From NCBI GenBank assembly GCA_963969395.1, contig OZ017797.1, positions 30,814,001-30,878,000 of the forward strand: DNA of 64,000 nt, read 5' to 3'. Every line of letters begins with the position of its first letter. The stretch's first letter is position 1. Source of the stretch: Pseudoscleropodium purum (Eukaryota; Streptophyta; Bryopsida; Hypnales; Brachytheciaceae). The notes under the pieces are model-generated. The model made no database searches and had not been told where the DNA came from. It saw nothing but the letters and a program-made list of their open reading frames with translations. This document shows positions 45,579 through 59,706 of the stretch, one piece after another. The position numbers were made by a program, and so were the translations under genes.

Positions 45579-48500
45579 AGATACATTCTCAATCGTTTAG
45601 AAATTTCCTACTTCCTTCTACCAATGGTGAAATTTCTCATTTGTTTGTTTCTATAGTAGGAAAAATATTCTTTTTCATTTGATCTTGTAGGGACCTAATA
45701 ATTCTCTACAATTAAGAAAGAAAAAGCTTTCCAAGGTTTTCAAAAAAAAAGTTAATTCACACCAAGGGCATTGCCAAAGTTGTGAGACATCAAAATACAT
45801 CAATAGGGAAGAATTATGATGTATTGTTCTAGAACTTCTTATGATTATCTTAAAGCCAAGACTATTTCATTAATTGAAGTCTCAACTTTGTTACATCAAA
45901 ACATCGCAATCTTATCCCAAAATTCATTTTCTAATTTTTTTATTTTGCCAAGAATTACCTCAAAAATCAATTTTTAAGAGTCATATTTTTTTATCTATCT
46001 TAAGCAACTCAAAAGTATTTTGAAGTTTTTTGAGTCATTTTCATTGGTCTAAAAGAAAGTTATATTAATATTATTGACAATTCAATGATAATTTAACTTT
46101 TGACCTATATTTTTTTTTTACATAATGAATCTATTTGAAATTAATTTAACTTAAGCTAAGATTGTAGCATTAATATGTATGGAAAAGAGGGATCATTGGG
46201 CTTACAGATTCCATAGCTTTTTTCCTTTGGTAGAATGCTTGTTAATTGCATCAATACACTAATCATCCCCAAAACAACTCAATCAAGAAAAATGATAGTA
46301 GTATCTATGTCAACACCTATTTTGATATCAATTTAAAAAACTTTGAATTAAAATGGGATATTAAAGAAAAAAATACAAATAGAAATGGTCATTTAGAAGA
46401 AGGAATTCAAAATTCTTCAATTGGTGTTTTTCTTGTCGTATCTTGTCTAATTGTCCCCACTAAACCACTTGGGGTTGGTGATCCTATATTTTATCTTTCG
46501 TGTAGTGAAATTACATTTGTTTGTTTAAAAAAAAGGTTTGCAATTGATACAACCAAAATTACCTCTGCCCATGATGTAGATATCATATTGAGATTGAGAT
46601 GATGCCAACATACAAAATTTGGAGATATAATGCTATGTTCAACCTGAAAGAGGTATACAAAGGAAGCACATCAACTTGGATCCAAATCTTTGCAATGAAG
46701 AGAAAACAATAGATGTCAAAATTGATTTGTAAATTGTAAAGCATTGGTCTTTAAGACAAAAGCTAAAGTTGATGTTTTCTTGATGAATAATTGTTAAACT
46801 TTACAAGCTTAATAATAACCATTAAATGCTAATATCTACCTCTATAAGCAAAGAACTAATTGAAGGAGATTATGTGGATCATTCAAACCTCTACTTCTAC
46901 CATAGAAGAATACTCTAATAATTTAAAATATTATGTTTATTGATACTATTAAAGCAAAAGATGTTCAGAATCTATCAATAGAACAAAGATAAGAGTATTT
47001 CTAAAATCTAAGCACCTCAAAAAATTAGCAAGTATGCAAGAGTTCTAGTAAGATCATCATTTGAACATTAGATTAATTTTTTTTGAAGTTAAGAATATAT
47101 TGTAATGAACTAACCGGGAGGCCTACTCGAACTTTATGTATGATGTGACCTTGTGATTCATAAGTTGTCTTGAAATTCTCTATTATACTTGACATACTGC
47201 ATTGTAAAAATGAACATTTTAAATTGAGGTAAAAGATGTTCAATAATGTGGCTCTTAAACAGTATTTTGTTCTTCATCATGTAAGCATCTAGAAACAAAT
47301 TATGCACATAGTAAAAAACTTGTAGCAAATTTTTGAAAATACACAAAACAATAAGTAAACAAATCAAAATCCCCACTTATAAAAGATTCTTTAAAATTTT
47401 TAAATATTCTTCAAAAAATTAAATATTACCTATCAAATATGAGGTCTTTGTTCATGAGATTAGGACAACGGCTTATCCCTAAAGCTCCCCATTTATCATC
47501 ATGTTGCACTAGAAGCACAATGTGTTGATAGACCTATAGCTCAAGATTCAATTTGACACCAAATTCTCAAACCAACATCCACTCTTGAAAGCAAAGCAAA
47601 AAACAAAGACAAATTCTACACAATCTTGTTGTTGAGGTATATACTCATTTAATTAAAAAATGTTTTAGAGCTAAAATTGCTAAATATGACTATGCAGCCT
47701 TTCTTTCACCATGTCTTTGTTACAATGTATAAATAGAATTATTAATTATATAAATTGCTATTCAATATATATTCTATAGTTTCCATTTTTATAGCTTGAA
47801 CAATTGAAACTTCTAAATTTTTCTTTCTATTTAACGATTTTTAATTTCTATTGTAGTTTTACCTTAATCATGACTGTCATTGGCCCACAATTAACACGTT
47901 GTGCTAAAAGGGACTACCTGACCATGTAATTCAGTTTTGAACCCCAATGGAACTCGCTCTACATCAAATAGATCAACCTGCATCCACAAATATTGACCAA
48001 ATCAATAATCTATATCCTAAAGATTCTTATTATAAGAACCAAAAAAATATATATAAAAAAAAAAAATTAAACTTTTTATGAAGGGCTAATCTAATTTTGA
48101 TGTGCAAAGCTCATCTTTCAAAATTTTCTAGTAGAAAGTAAAAACTTACAGTCAAATAGAGAGAAACAAAAACAGCTTCTATACATTTGATGGGTTGAGG
48201 TGCATATACAATCTGCAACAATGTTTTTCAAAAAAAATTATTGTCTTCTTAAGAAAAACAATCCTATATAAATTAGTATGCCCAAAGGAGAGAATGGCTT
48301 AATTAGACAACTACTTTTAGTCAAATAAATACTTCTCAAGTTAATTCAATTAAACTTCAAGGCACAAATGTTTTCTATTTTATTTTTCTACTACAATAAT
48401 ATTTATTCTCAAAATTTGAATCAATTTAGGGAAAATAAGATACCTCCTCCTTCCAAAAGAATCTAAACAAATAAAAATAAAATGATTACTAGTACAAAAA

Positions 48501-51180
48501 AATGAAATATAAAACAATTGGAATGTCTTGCACTAGCTAGTTGAATTAACTCAAGTGCTAACTTGAAACCAAAATTAACAAATATACATAGATACTAAAA
48601 ATAAAATATTATATTATACATGTGAACAACACAATATACTTTAAGTATGAAAAAGTTTATTAATTAATGATTAGTAGATTTACCATCCTTGCTGTATCCA
48701 TAATGCGTACAAGAGGTCGTAATTTGTGTGTATTGAAATTTGTTTGAGAGTTGAGTCTATATTGAAAAGATCCAATATACTACTCTCCATATTGCATTAT
48801 ATTAAAACAACACAATTTTAAGTCTTCGAATCTTGAATTTCTTTATTATTTTACATTTATTATCATTCATGACTACCCAAATTCAAATATTTGAAAAAAC
48901 AAAGCATCTAGTGAACATCAAATGTAGTTCAAAACATATTTCAAACTTGAATTGCAACCACACTTACTTGTTTCAAAGCTTTGAGGCGTGCTTTTGTTGG
49001 AAGATTGTTGAAATTATTTGGTACTTTTGGTTTGGTGCTCTTGCTTGAGAGGGCTCTTGTTTCCAAACCCAGTAATGATGAATCTACTACATTTGCAAAT
49101 TCCCTCTCTTGAGTCACAACTACTTCATCAGCTTCTCTTGTAGTGTTATTTGCCTAGAATGTAAAAACAAACAAGCCAAGAAATTGGTAAAAGAATTTGA
49201 AATTTTGAAGAAGAATTCAATAAAATTTTATAAATTTAAGAAAACTTAGGTTACCAAGACTATAAGAAACCTACGTTTTATGAAACAAGACCTAATTTTT
49301 TTTAATGCATTTTAGGTGATGTCCAATGCAACATTGATATTAAAAAATAGGGCTCGTCACATAAAATGTGGGTTTTTTATAGTGCAATGTTGATGAAAAA
49401 ACAACCTTCAAAAGTATGCCAGCTATGGTGGAAGTACAAGTGCCCTAATATTCCAATACACTACTAAATAGTTGGCTATAGATGTTAGCAAGCTCTACCA
49501 TGTTATTGTTGGATTCCGCCATATTATGATGCTCAAGAAATCGACAACAATTTTCTAGGTTGGTAGTGATTCACCACCAAGGAGATTGAAGAGGTAGATA
49601 GCTCTCAAATGATATGGCTTCTTTCCAAGAGACTTATGAGGAGACATCAATCTTGCATACAAGAGTGTGCCTTCTTACACACTTTAGGTTATAGCCACCT
49701 TGAGACATGTGGTTGTGACTACAATGTCAATATAGAAGCAACATCCGAAGGCACACAAACCTTGATTCCATTTGAGTTTTGAATTTTTTCTCAAGCCATA
49801 ACTGCAAACAATATTTGTGGCAAGAGAATATTTAGGTTCTTGGAAAAAGAAATAAGAAGATGGTTTGCAATCAATGTCCATAATCATGTAAAGATTTGAA
49901 ATCTTTGATTTCAAAAACCCAATTGCACACAATTTCATCTCTCTTTTCAAGTAATCCCTCATTTTGATTGATCTTCTATGAGATTCACACATTATTCTAT
50001 AACAAAAAAGTGAACATTGCTTGAGAATGCTAAGCAACCTTGAGAAGGATAAATCATGAGATAGGTGGATTGTGTGTGCAAGTCCCTTGACCATCATGTT
50101 TTAGGCAAGGTCAAAACTGCCTTATCTAGTTTGGAAAGATGATCATGCAAATGCTTCTTTTGAAAGGATGCAAAAGAAGTTGAAGAAGTGAAGCGTTGTT
50201 TTTCTTTACATTCCATCTCCATTTTAACCTTGAAATACCCAAGGCCTTTTCTGAGCTTCTTCAAATTTGCTCTTAATTACACAAAAAGCCAACATTTTGA
50301 TGTTTTATCAAATTCTTTTGAACTGTAATTGTATAAATACAATCCAGACAAGTTAGAGATCACATGAAAAAAGAAAACAATATTACACATAGATTGAAAA
50401 GATTATAAATGTTTGACTATGAAGGTGTTAAAACTGTATAGTGAGTTGGAGTCTTTCAATCTTCTTTTCACATGTCAAATCTGAAAAATTGGTCACCAAA
50501 AAATTTAAGGTTGAAGGAAATAACATGCATAACTCCAATCAATTTAAGGCTTCTCAAAACCTACTCTACAATATTTATAAATGAATTCTTAATGCGATTT
50601 TTTCTCTAAGAACTAGTGTATTTGAGGTTCATTTCCAAGAGCCTTCAACTCTAGAAAAAATCAAGTTTTGTAATGGCCATTCTTGCACAAAATCTTACAT
50701 GGAACAATCATAATTATTTATTTTCAAAATTAGATTTTTGATGCTAAAATTAAACTTAAAAAAATTTCAAAAATATAAAATACTACAAATAGTATCTTGA
50801 TTAGCTTTTATTTCACTTCAAAATATTGTCAACACCAAAATTTGGTGCCACTAGCATTCAAGGTTAAGGTTTATTACAACCATTAGATATTACAACCCCC
50901 TTAGTATTGTCATTCACCTTAGAAATGAGATAATTCATATAACTATTAACTCCTAAGGGAGGATTGACACCTCTATTGCCCTACCAAAGGGTAAATGCCA
51001 AAAATTGCCACCTATTTTGTGTCGCTTAAATCTTGTATTTCATCATGTCCCTTGGCTAATTTCAGGCCACTAATTGCAAATGTGAATTCAAAATTTGCAA
51101 ATTTTATCATATTTGAAAAATAAAAAATTTCAGGATTTTCTACAAGGGTAAAACATAGGGCAATAGAAGGGTCAATCTCC
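45579..51180. other. AT-rich intergenic DNA, no gene recognised
   Basis: Frames at 46,246 (118 codons) and 49,684 (137 codons, minus) carry no motif. The stretch 48,970-50,260 is somewhat less AT-biased and may hide a decayed exon set, but I could not identify one. No LTR pair, tRNA or inverted-repeat element was resolved here. Confidence 0.4.
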
Positions 51181-52115
51181 CCCGGCCCTAAAGAACCGAG
51201 ATGCATTATTTGACTACATAGGAATTTGGGACAAATATGTGTGACTAGAGATTTCCATATTTTTGGCCCAAATTTTAATAGAAGGTGGGAATGAAAAATA
51301 CCTTTTATATGCACTAAATTTCATGACTTTTGAAAATATAAGTAAAAAATTATAGCCTAATATGCTACTTTTTTTTCTTCCCATAATTAGGTAGTTTGGG
51401 CAAATAAGAAAAAATCTCATTTTTCCAAAACAAAATTTTTTTATTGGTTTTCTAGGTTTATATATATATGGAAAGTTTTGAATCATTCCATTTTAATCAG
51501 TGAGTCAAAAGTTATGAGGATTTTTTGTTTGCAGGTAGTTATGGATTCCCTATTCTAAAATAAACTTTGAAATCCTTTATCTTAACCAATTTTCAATATT
51601 TTTGGAAAAAAATAAAATCATATTATGTAGAATTTTATTACAACATTACAACCATTAGAATGGTAGCATTTTTTAATTCTATGATAAAATTCTTAAGAAT
51701 TTTGAATTTTGAATCATTCTCTACTACAACCTACTTACTATTTTTTTCTTATGTTATACAATTCCAAATGATATGAAAATTTTCAAGCATGTGGTCAATT
51801 TATCTATGAAAAACAATCCAAAGAATCACCATTATTTTGGTCATTTTTTCATATAAAAGTGAGCTTCTAAAGTGCAATTGCCTTGTTTTTTGCAGGGACC
51901 AAAAAATGATTTTAGTGAATTTAAATGCTAATGTCTTGCAATCCACAAAGTGGAAATTTTTGAAATTTTACCACATATTTTTAATTCAGCATACTACAAG
52001 ATCCTATGGTTTTTATGTGTCAAAAAAAGATTTTTCAAATTTTTTGTACTAATACTAAAAATGGCAATTTTTGAGTGTTTTTGGTGAAAACATAATCATG
52101 GAACTTTAGGGACTA
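51181..52115. mobile_element. TIR element with TTAA-type ends, candidate copy 3 (~935 bp)
   Basis: The left end CCCTAAAGAACCGA (51,186-51,199) and the inverse right end CCCTAAAGTTCC (about 52,098-52,109) are related to the ends of copy 1. The internal block GTCAAAAGTTATGAGG near 51,503 matches copy 1. The element is longer than the others, so it may contain an insertion or be a composite. Confidence 0.35.
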
Positions 52116-53642
52116 AGCCATGACTACTAATCCAATCTCCCTCTTTGCCTAGTACTCACTTTGCCAACTTTAGAACAACTAGTTGAATCAGTCCATTTCT
52201 CCTAAAACTATTTGTATTATCAGTAGTTTGGTAATTAATCATTCTTCACACAAAAGACTAATTCATTTAAATTAATTTTAAATTAAATTAAATTTAGAAA
52301 TATTAAATCTTAGAAAATTTTAATAATGTAAATAAAAAAATTTTAAACTTGAATCATTTCAAAAGTAGAAATTTCTAATGTACAACCTACAACTTCAATC
52401 TAAATTTTACTAGGGTTCTATTGCTCTTTGTACTACTAATGATGATTGAATAGAGGTTTAGGGCTTTGTGTCGGGATCCAAAGACTTTGGCAACAATAAA
52501 TTTCATACAAATGTTTGAACTCAAAAATAATGATCATGATGATTGAAGAATGATTTAAAAGAAGATGTAAACCTCCTACCATTATTGCATCATTATCTAG
52601 ATGACATGAATCAATATTTTGAGTGGGATGCAAAATTTAAAGCCCACAACATATATTATTACAAAGATCCTACACAAAGATTTGTCAAGTTCCTCCTTAA
52701 CATTGGCATATCATACTTGGTCTTCAATAGATAGGCAACAAACCCCTAAACTTCATCACCACTTCATACATGCTACCAAGGAATCAATTTTGGTACCAAA
52801 AATACAAAGTTATTTTTAAAAGAATTTTATTTTGTAGGCAATGATGGAAAATTTCAAAATTGAGTCCCAAAACTGATTTTACATATTTTTTTCTACCTTC
52901 ATTGCCTACAAACAAAACTCATTTTAACTTTCACCTCATTATTCAAAAATTGAATGGTTAAAATATTTTTAAACACGTACTAATCTACACAATTAAGCAA
53001 AATTAATTCATCTTTTTCTAGAATGTATATTGAGTGGCCCAATTTGACATTCACTTCTAAAATATTTACCAAGGCAACATGACACAAAACTTCACACATA
53101 TTAATAGGATTAGCCTCCATCCTAAAAAAACTCATGCAAAAATTCCAAATTATGAAGCCAATTCCAAATTATGAAGGCAATAGAACTTGCTTGAATTCTA
53201 CAAGATCCCAAAGTATGCTCCTTTGTCCTTCAAGTTTTTTCAAGGGTTAAGGGTTTTAAGAAGGGTTAAGGTTTTTCTATGGGGGATATAAGGTGTCACT
53301 CACTCATATATTTTACAATGAATGGAACCCTAAAACATTGTTTAATAGTGAAGGTAGGGCGTCGTTTCTATGCACACTAGACCTTCACCCTGAACCCTAA
53401 ACCCTAACCGTGAACTGAAACTGTCGTCCATGCGGCTGCAGATGCAGATTTCTGCTGAAATAACCTCAAATGAAAAGTCACAACAAGCTCTTACCCACAC
53501 AGTTGCGAGATCCAAGCACTCAATCTTGACCCTCGCCAATGACTCAAAAATTTACAGTTTGTTAATAAAGATAAACACCGCCTTCTCACATTTTCTCATG
53601 CGGAGGGTGACTAACTTCCCTAAAACCCTCTCATCTTTCCCT
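52116..53642. other. 3' flank of the receptor-kinase gene, no other gene seen
   Basis: AT-rich to about 53,300, then more balanced sequence leading into the receptor-kinase stop codon, probably its 3' untranslated region (minus strand). Opposed short frames near 52,436-52,819 overlap and lack motifs. CCCTAAACCCTAA near 53,394 resembles plant telomere repeats but has only two units. Confidence 0.45.
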
Positions 53643-56600
53643 CTATCTGGGTTTTAATTTCCCTAGTTCAATGAAGGCTCCACTGGCGCTTGCAGTAGGT
53701 AGGCCAACTAGCAAAGGACTGTCTTCGTTCACTGGGGTGAGGGAAGCTGTTTGCAAGGTTGCAAACATTGTATCAACTTCTTCTTTTGATAGTTCGCCTT
53801 CCCTGTTGATAGCACCTACTGCCTGGTGGCCCAATAAGATGGACACGATGTTCGACATTGTTGGCCTTTTAGATGGTGAGTATTGTACACAAGCTAATCC
53901 TAAAATCATGACCTGCTTAATGTCCTCCTCTCTCGATTTATCGACCAGTTTCGGATCAATAAAGTCTGACAACTTTCCAGCTTCATACAATTTCCATGCC
54001 TGCCAAATAATCACGACGGTGTAAATACCATGCATGTGCAAGAAACTCAAAGAGAACAGTTAAGAAAACAGGAGCAGGAGAATCCAACAAACTCACCCAT
54101 TCTAGGATGTATCGCTGCTCAGCGGGAAGTCTTAAGGCAATGTTTTTACGTCCACTGATGATTTCAAGCACCAAGACTCCGAAACTGAATACATCAGCTT
54201 TCTCTGACACTTGGCCGAAACTTGCATACTCTGGTGATAAATAACCCCTGAAGGACGACATACAAGACATGCATTAACTCCAGAATAGCAATGAGCGCAA
54301 CAGTTGTACTGAGAATCTAGTAACTCTTCGGAAGCATTAAAGCTTCATGAAACAAAATGACAGAGTCTACCAATAGAAGATACTGAAGTGAACGGCCGAG
54401 TTTCTTGATTGAAAACATACTTGGTTCCCGCAATATTGACACTCAGATGAGTTCGATTTTCTTGGTCGTTATCAAGCGTTGGAAACAGTAGCGCTAAACC
54501 AAAATCTCCAATTTTAGGTTCAAGATATTTGTCAAGAAGAATGTTAGCAGCTTTGATGTCTCGATGTATTATTGGCGGAGTTACTTCCTCGTGCAAGTAT
54601 GCAAGCCCACGAGCGATCCCCAAAATGATATTGAACCGTGCCGACCAGTCTAGCTCACGGCCTCCATTCGAAGGGCTATCTGTAAGAGCAAAGTAGAGTT
54701 CCAGTCAAAATTCAAGCCTCTGCATAAGATCAAGTCATTTAATCTGACTTCATATTAATAAACGATACATATAACATAGGACACGGGAGAACATTGCAGG
54801 AAAAAACATCTTACACACCAACAACATAAGTGATTACATGCCAGATTCTAAATATGTTCACTTGACAATGAACCTAAACCAAAGCAAGCTTCGAAGAGAT
54901 AGTGAAACATACCCCATAAAGCTTCAGCAAGGTTTTTGTTCTCCACATACTCATATACAAGCATTCGTTGGTCCCCTTTAATGCAACATCCTTTTAGTCT
55001 AACTAAATTCCGATGCTTCACACCACTGATGGTTACAATCTCATTTAAGAACTCTGCAAGTCCTTGCTCCGAGTTGGTCAATTGCTTGACAGCCAATTCT
55101 GTGCCATCAGGAAGAACGCCCTGAGTGACCACAATCCAACCACACCATTTCAAAGAGAAGAACACGACTCATATCAAACAAAATACTATGTTGCTATGTG
55201 CACCATTAAACTCAGATAACTCAATATCAATCAGTGTATAAAAGATGAAATCACAACTTAAATGACAAGTTACCTTGTATACAATACCAAAGCCACCTTG
55301 CCCCAACTTCCTGTCGGGAGAAAAATCTTCAGTAGCTACCTTCAGCTCAGTGTATGAGTACAGGTTCGGTTGAACTTCGTTTTTCGCAAATTCTGAGACC
55401 AAAAGCAAAACAAAAATATCATATCCACTTTCATTGCAGATCTTAAAACGCTTCAGTGTTTTAGTAATGAAAATACAAATAGTGATAAAATATTTCTCCA
55501 CACCTAAGTGGTGTCATATCGGATTAGCATTATACTTATTTTCAATCGTTTCAAATACTTCATGAAAGAGAAGTATCAACCAGATTACTGATGTGGATAA
55601 ACATAAGTATGCCCAAAGCTGTAGAATCGAAAAGAAATAAAAGAACTAAGAGAACATACCTCTTTGAAGGTCTCGAAGCAATATGATCCTTTTTAGCAAT
55701 TTCCGGATGATAACCAAAAAGATGCCAGACGCTAGCACTATGAGGATTGCGGCAATGGTCACAACGATAATGAGCGGCTTCGCGTTGGTTTTTGCATGAA
55801 CAACTATTCCCCAAAATAACAACCCGAGAACAGAGGTTTTGTTAGTGATGAGAATGCGGACAACTGCTTTATTAATCTTATCAAGAACCAGGGGACTACC
55901 TACCTGACACACAAGAATAGACAAGGAAAACTTCCTCAAGTAGCAGCTGGAGCACAACCAGAAGCTATACTTTGACGACTAGCTTACATCTGTCACAAGG
56001 ACTAATATAATAATTTATTGATCTACATTTATCTTAATTGATCTACATTAATGTTTGTTATATATATTTCAATCTTTTGAGAAAACAAATTTGAAGGCCT
56101 CCGTTGATTACGAAGGTCAATTCCAGTATAAGTGAGGAAATCTGGAAAAAACGAACTAAGGCCTTATTCTGTGAGAGATGACCAAGAACTCAAACGCAGT
56201 GACAAGAATTTCAAGAGATCTGAAGTTAGAAATCGCTTTCTGCTGTGCAAGTTAGGAAATACTGACGTCTTTTCAAGATCTGGCTCGGATTTGAGCGACA
56301 GATTTGCAGCTGAAGGGCTGACTGAGGGTCAACGCAATAGGGATTTCCACCAAGGCTGCAAATTGAATTTCAACCAAGGGAGCAATCAGTCACAAGCAAT
56401 ATAAACCTGAAAATCTCAATCATCAACTCTCAGAGACTTGAACAAAAACAGAAGCCAAACAAGACCCATTGAATAGAATCTGAGTATCTATCACAATGCC
56501 ATCGCAAAAAACGCACAGATACTTACAACAGTAGGTTGGATGAAGTGAGACTGAAACTAGATAGCAAACTCGCAGGTGCAAACACAACGCCAGTGATGCT

Positions 56601-59600
56601 GTTATTCACCAGCGAGATCAGCTGCAACCTGGAAACGTTCTGTATGAATGGCAGATTCAAGGTCCCAGAAATGTTGTTGCCGTCCAGATTCCTGCGCAAG
56701 CGCAACAACATAATAAACATGGATGACTAGCATGAACCGATCATCGTCATTTATGTGAAGGGAGAAATGCACAAAAATCGGTTAATGCAATTAGCTGCAC
56801 TCACAAGTTCTGAAGGTTAGGGCTGCCCAGAAAGTTAGCTGACATATTGCCACTCAGATTGTTGTTTGCCATGTACCTGGAAAAGACGAAGTTGCAAATG
56901 TAAATATCGAGGATTGTCGCAGAGATCCTACTGTGAAGAGCGCCTAAGTATTCTAAGGCTCAAACATCCAATCTTCATGAAGCAGAGTTAATAAAAGAAA
57001 TAGATTACATCTGTTGAAGACTATGGACCGTCGCATTTGGCAATCCTCCGGTGATCTCATTATTTGATAGGTCCAACACAGAAAGTTGCGACCCATTTTG
57101 AAGGACAGTAAGAGGAAGAGTGCCATTGAAGTAGTTATTGCTGCCATTCCTATATCACAGAATAAAGAGAATTATCGCAAATAAAAGTTCTCATATGAAA
57201 TAAAAATCTTGAAGCGAAGGTGTGCAAACTATCTGAAGCTATAAAAAAAGACAGGCACAGAGATTAACTGTAGTATGCTTGTGCAATCACTTTCAAGAGA
57301 AAAGCAAGATTCTCTGAAGATACTCACAAAGTTTTGAGGGAGTAAAGAGCGTTGAAGTAATCCAATGGTCCTGACAAATTATTGTTACTGAATGATCTGC
57401 AGCCATACCACAAGCAGGTCAAACAAATAAAGTGGAATCCCTTCAGTGACATAAGTCACCTGACTCCTAATACAAGTATAGAGTAAGAAAATCTGCACTG
57501 GTAATCTTCAAATTCTACTAAATTTTCAAACACCCTTAGTCCTTGCTATAGTACTATAATTGGTGTGGCAACAAAGGGGACACTACTTTCGGTCATTAAT
57601 CAATAAGTTGGCTGCTTAAGGCGTCTTGTCCATCTTCTAGACCTCTTTCAAGTAGAAAGTAATGAACCCCTCAAAATTTGAATTGTCACTCGCTGAATCT
57701 ACCCGAAAAAAACAAAAATGAAGATCTAATTGGTTAGCGAAGTTGAAGACGAGTCCCTCTTCAAACTTACATTAAAAATTTAAGATTCTACATGTGCTAG
57801 AACTAGTACTGATGAGCAAAAGGAAATGATCCTACTGCAGGAGGGAGGATAGAGCCCCCGGATTAAACTCACATTTGAACAAGATACTTTAGGTTGCTCA
57901 AACCATATGTAACGGTACTGTTAAAAGGAAGGGTACCGCTGAAATTGTTATTTGACAAGTCCAAACGTTGGAGCTGCTTCAAATTACCCAACCACGAAGG
58001 CACCGGACCAACAAGCCGGTTTCCGCTATAGTCTCTGGATCAGGGGGAAAAAAATTCATTATCAGATCATCAGGACGTCAGTAACTTGAAACCATTACCG
58101 AACTGCGGCTCTACACTCTCATGAAATAGGCCAGGACCTCCATTGTTCGTGTACATATAATTGCCATCCGTTCATGGATATAGGTAGGAGTACTTCAAGA
58201 CACTGAAGCCTTGAACCGTACCAGAACAAGCAATCTTAATCAGCAAGTTACAATCGTACTGAAAACTCATATGCCTAGTAATCACTGACGTCTTATACCT
58301 TGAAAAACATGGCCAATCGGCAAGGAAGGCTGATAAAAAAAACTCACAAAGACTGGAGACTCTTTAGTGTACCACACGGCGGCATAGCTCCGGTGAAGCC
58401 GTTACCATGAAGATCCCTGTGCAATGAGACAATTTATAAAACCACAAAGCTTAGCCTGCAATCGAGTCCGGAAAAACTGTTCAGTTCTGCAAACGACTAC
58501 ATACGTTCACCTACGGTACAAATCTCACCAAACAAAGGTGTTGAAACTTACAGAATGACTAACTTAGTCAGTTTCGCAATTGTATCCGGGATTACTCCCG
58601 TGAGCCCCGGATTACCAGCTACATTTCTGCACTTGGAGGAGAGAACCATAAATAAATGAATATCTACTTTCTAAATGAGTTGCTACACTGTATTGCTCTA
58701 CAACGACAATTGAGCAGCTTCAAGAGTGTGCCACCTCAAACCAGGTCACTAAATTGTACAACACTTTATCTACAAATTCAGCTTATGCACAACAGCATTA
58801 TCTCTAACATGACGCCAAATGTTTCTCTAACATGAAAATGTACACGTTAGGGTGCAGAGCCTACTATGTTTAGAATTTTTTTTAAAGAAATATCACTTCC
58901 CTGCATTACTTCCCCCAAAACTCTCAATCCCAGCATGCCCCAAAACCTAATTTTCCTCTCTAAGACACGTTCATCAGAATTTACTTACAAAATTGTCAAA
59001 TTTGTTAGTAACTGGACCGAAGGAGACAGGCTACCTTGGAGCTGCAAATTCGTCAATTGCCTGTATATGTCAACCGGAACATTTCTTAGCAAACAAAGTA
59101 AGCATCCACTCACTCCACACAAAACTTCATGAAACGGCAAGTACAAATTAAAAAATTGACAAGCTACTCCATTCCACTCTTGTCAATGACAAGCTCTCTA
59201 ATTACACATTGCCAGTACTATGAGAATCTGTCATGTTGTGTACACGTCTAGTTACGAGAGAGAGAGAGAGGTGCGTACAATCCCGAGACGGTGGTGGTAC
59301 AATTTCCAATCCGGGTGGTTTGACAAACGACGCCCCCCCATCCTGCACCCACACTACAGGGGTCTCCTCCACCATCCCAGCCAGGTAAACTCCCAGGCAA
59401 CACTGACACAAATCCCTTGTAGATATCTCGAAGCGCACTCACTGCAAATCACACACGACCAAACAAAAGAGAAACCTCGTCAGACATTCCAAGTGAGAAT
59501 TAGGTCTTCCACACAATTGCTGAAGGTCGCCAAAGTTTGTATTCACCTTCTGACCGTATAGTGGTATTGCCGGAATTGCAAGTTCCCTGCGCAACTCCCG

Positions 59601-59706
59601 GAATCGATAGTAGACTAAACGAGGCAGTGTAACACCACAACAGCAGCCATGGCCAAGCCGTTCTCCACCTTGGAGCAGCCTGAGAGCTCACACGTATCTC
59701 CTCCAT
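53643..59706 (-). CDS. LRR receptor-like serine/threonine kinase (17 exons)
   Basis: A single-pass plasma-membrane receptor with leucine-rich repeats outside and a kinase inside. Exons: 59706-59547, 59441-59279, 59060-58989, 58626-58552, 58416-58348, 58034-57873, 57396-57328, 57149-57009, 56876-56805, 56691-56527, 56355-56267, 55803-55660, 55392-55274, 55120-54913, 54679-54421, 54247-54097, 53999-53643. Total 2,475 nt, about 824 residues. Signal peptide about 1-41 ([12 protein letters not shown]). LRR cap [10 protein letters not shown], then about eight or nine LRRs, a Cys-containing end (GGNPYC), and a membrane span near 423-445. The kinase has GQGGFG (491-496), Lys512, Glu527, HRD at 608-610, DFG at 628-630 and SPE, so it should be catalytically active (RD type). 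No malectin domain. The ectodomain resembles LRR subfamily VIII-1 and the kinase VIII-2 or cysteine-rich kinases. The junction 56267/55803 is the least certain. Confidence 0.9.

Noticed and set aside
53394..53406. Interstitial telomere repeat (CCCTAAA)
   Set aside because: Only two units, within the expected chance range in AT-rich DNA.
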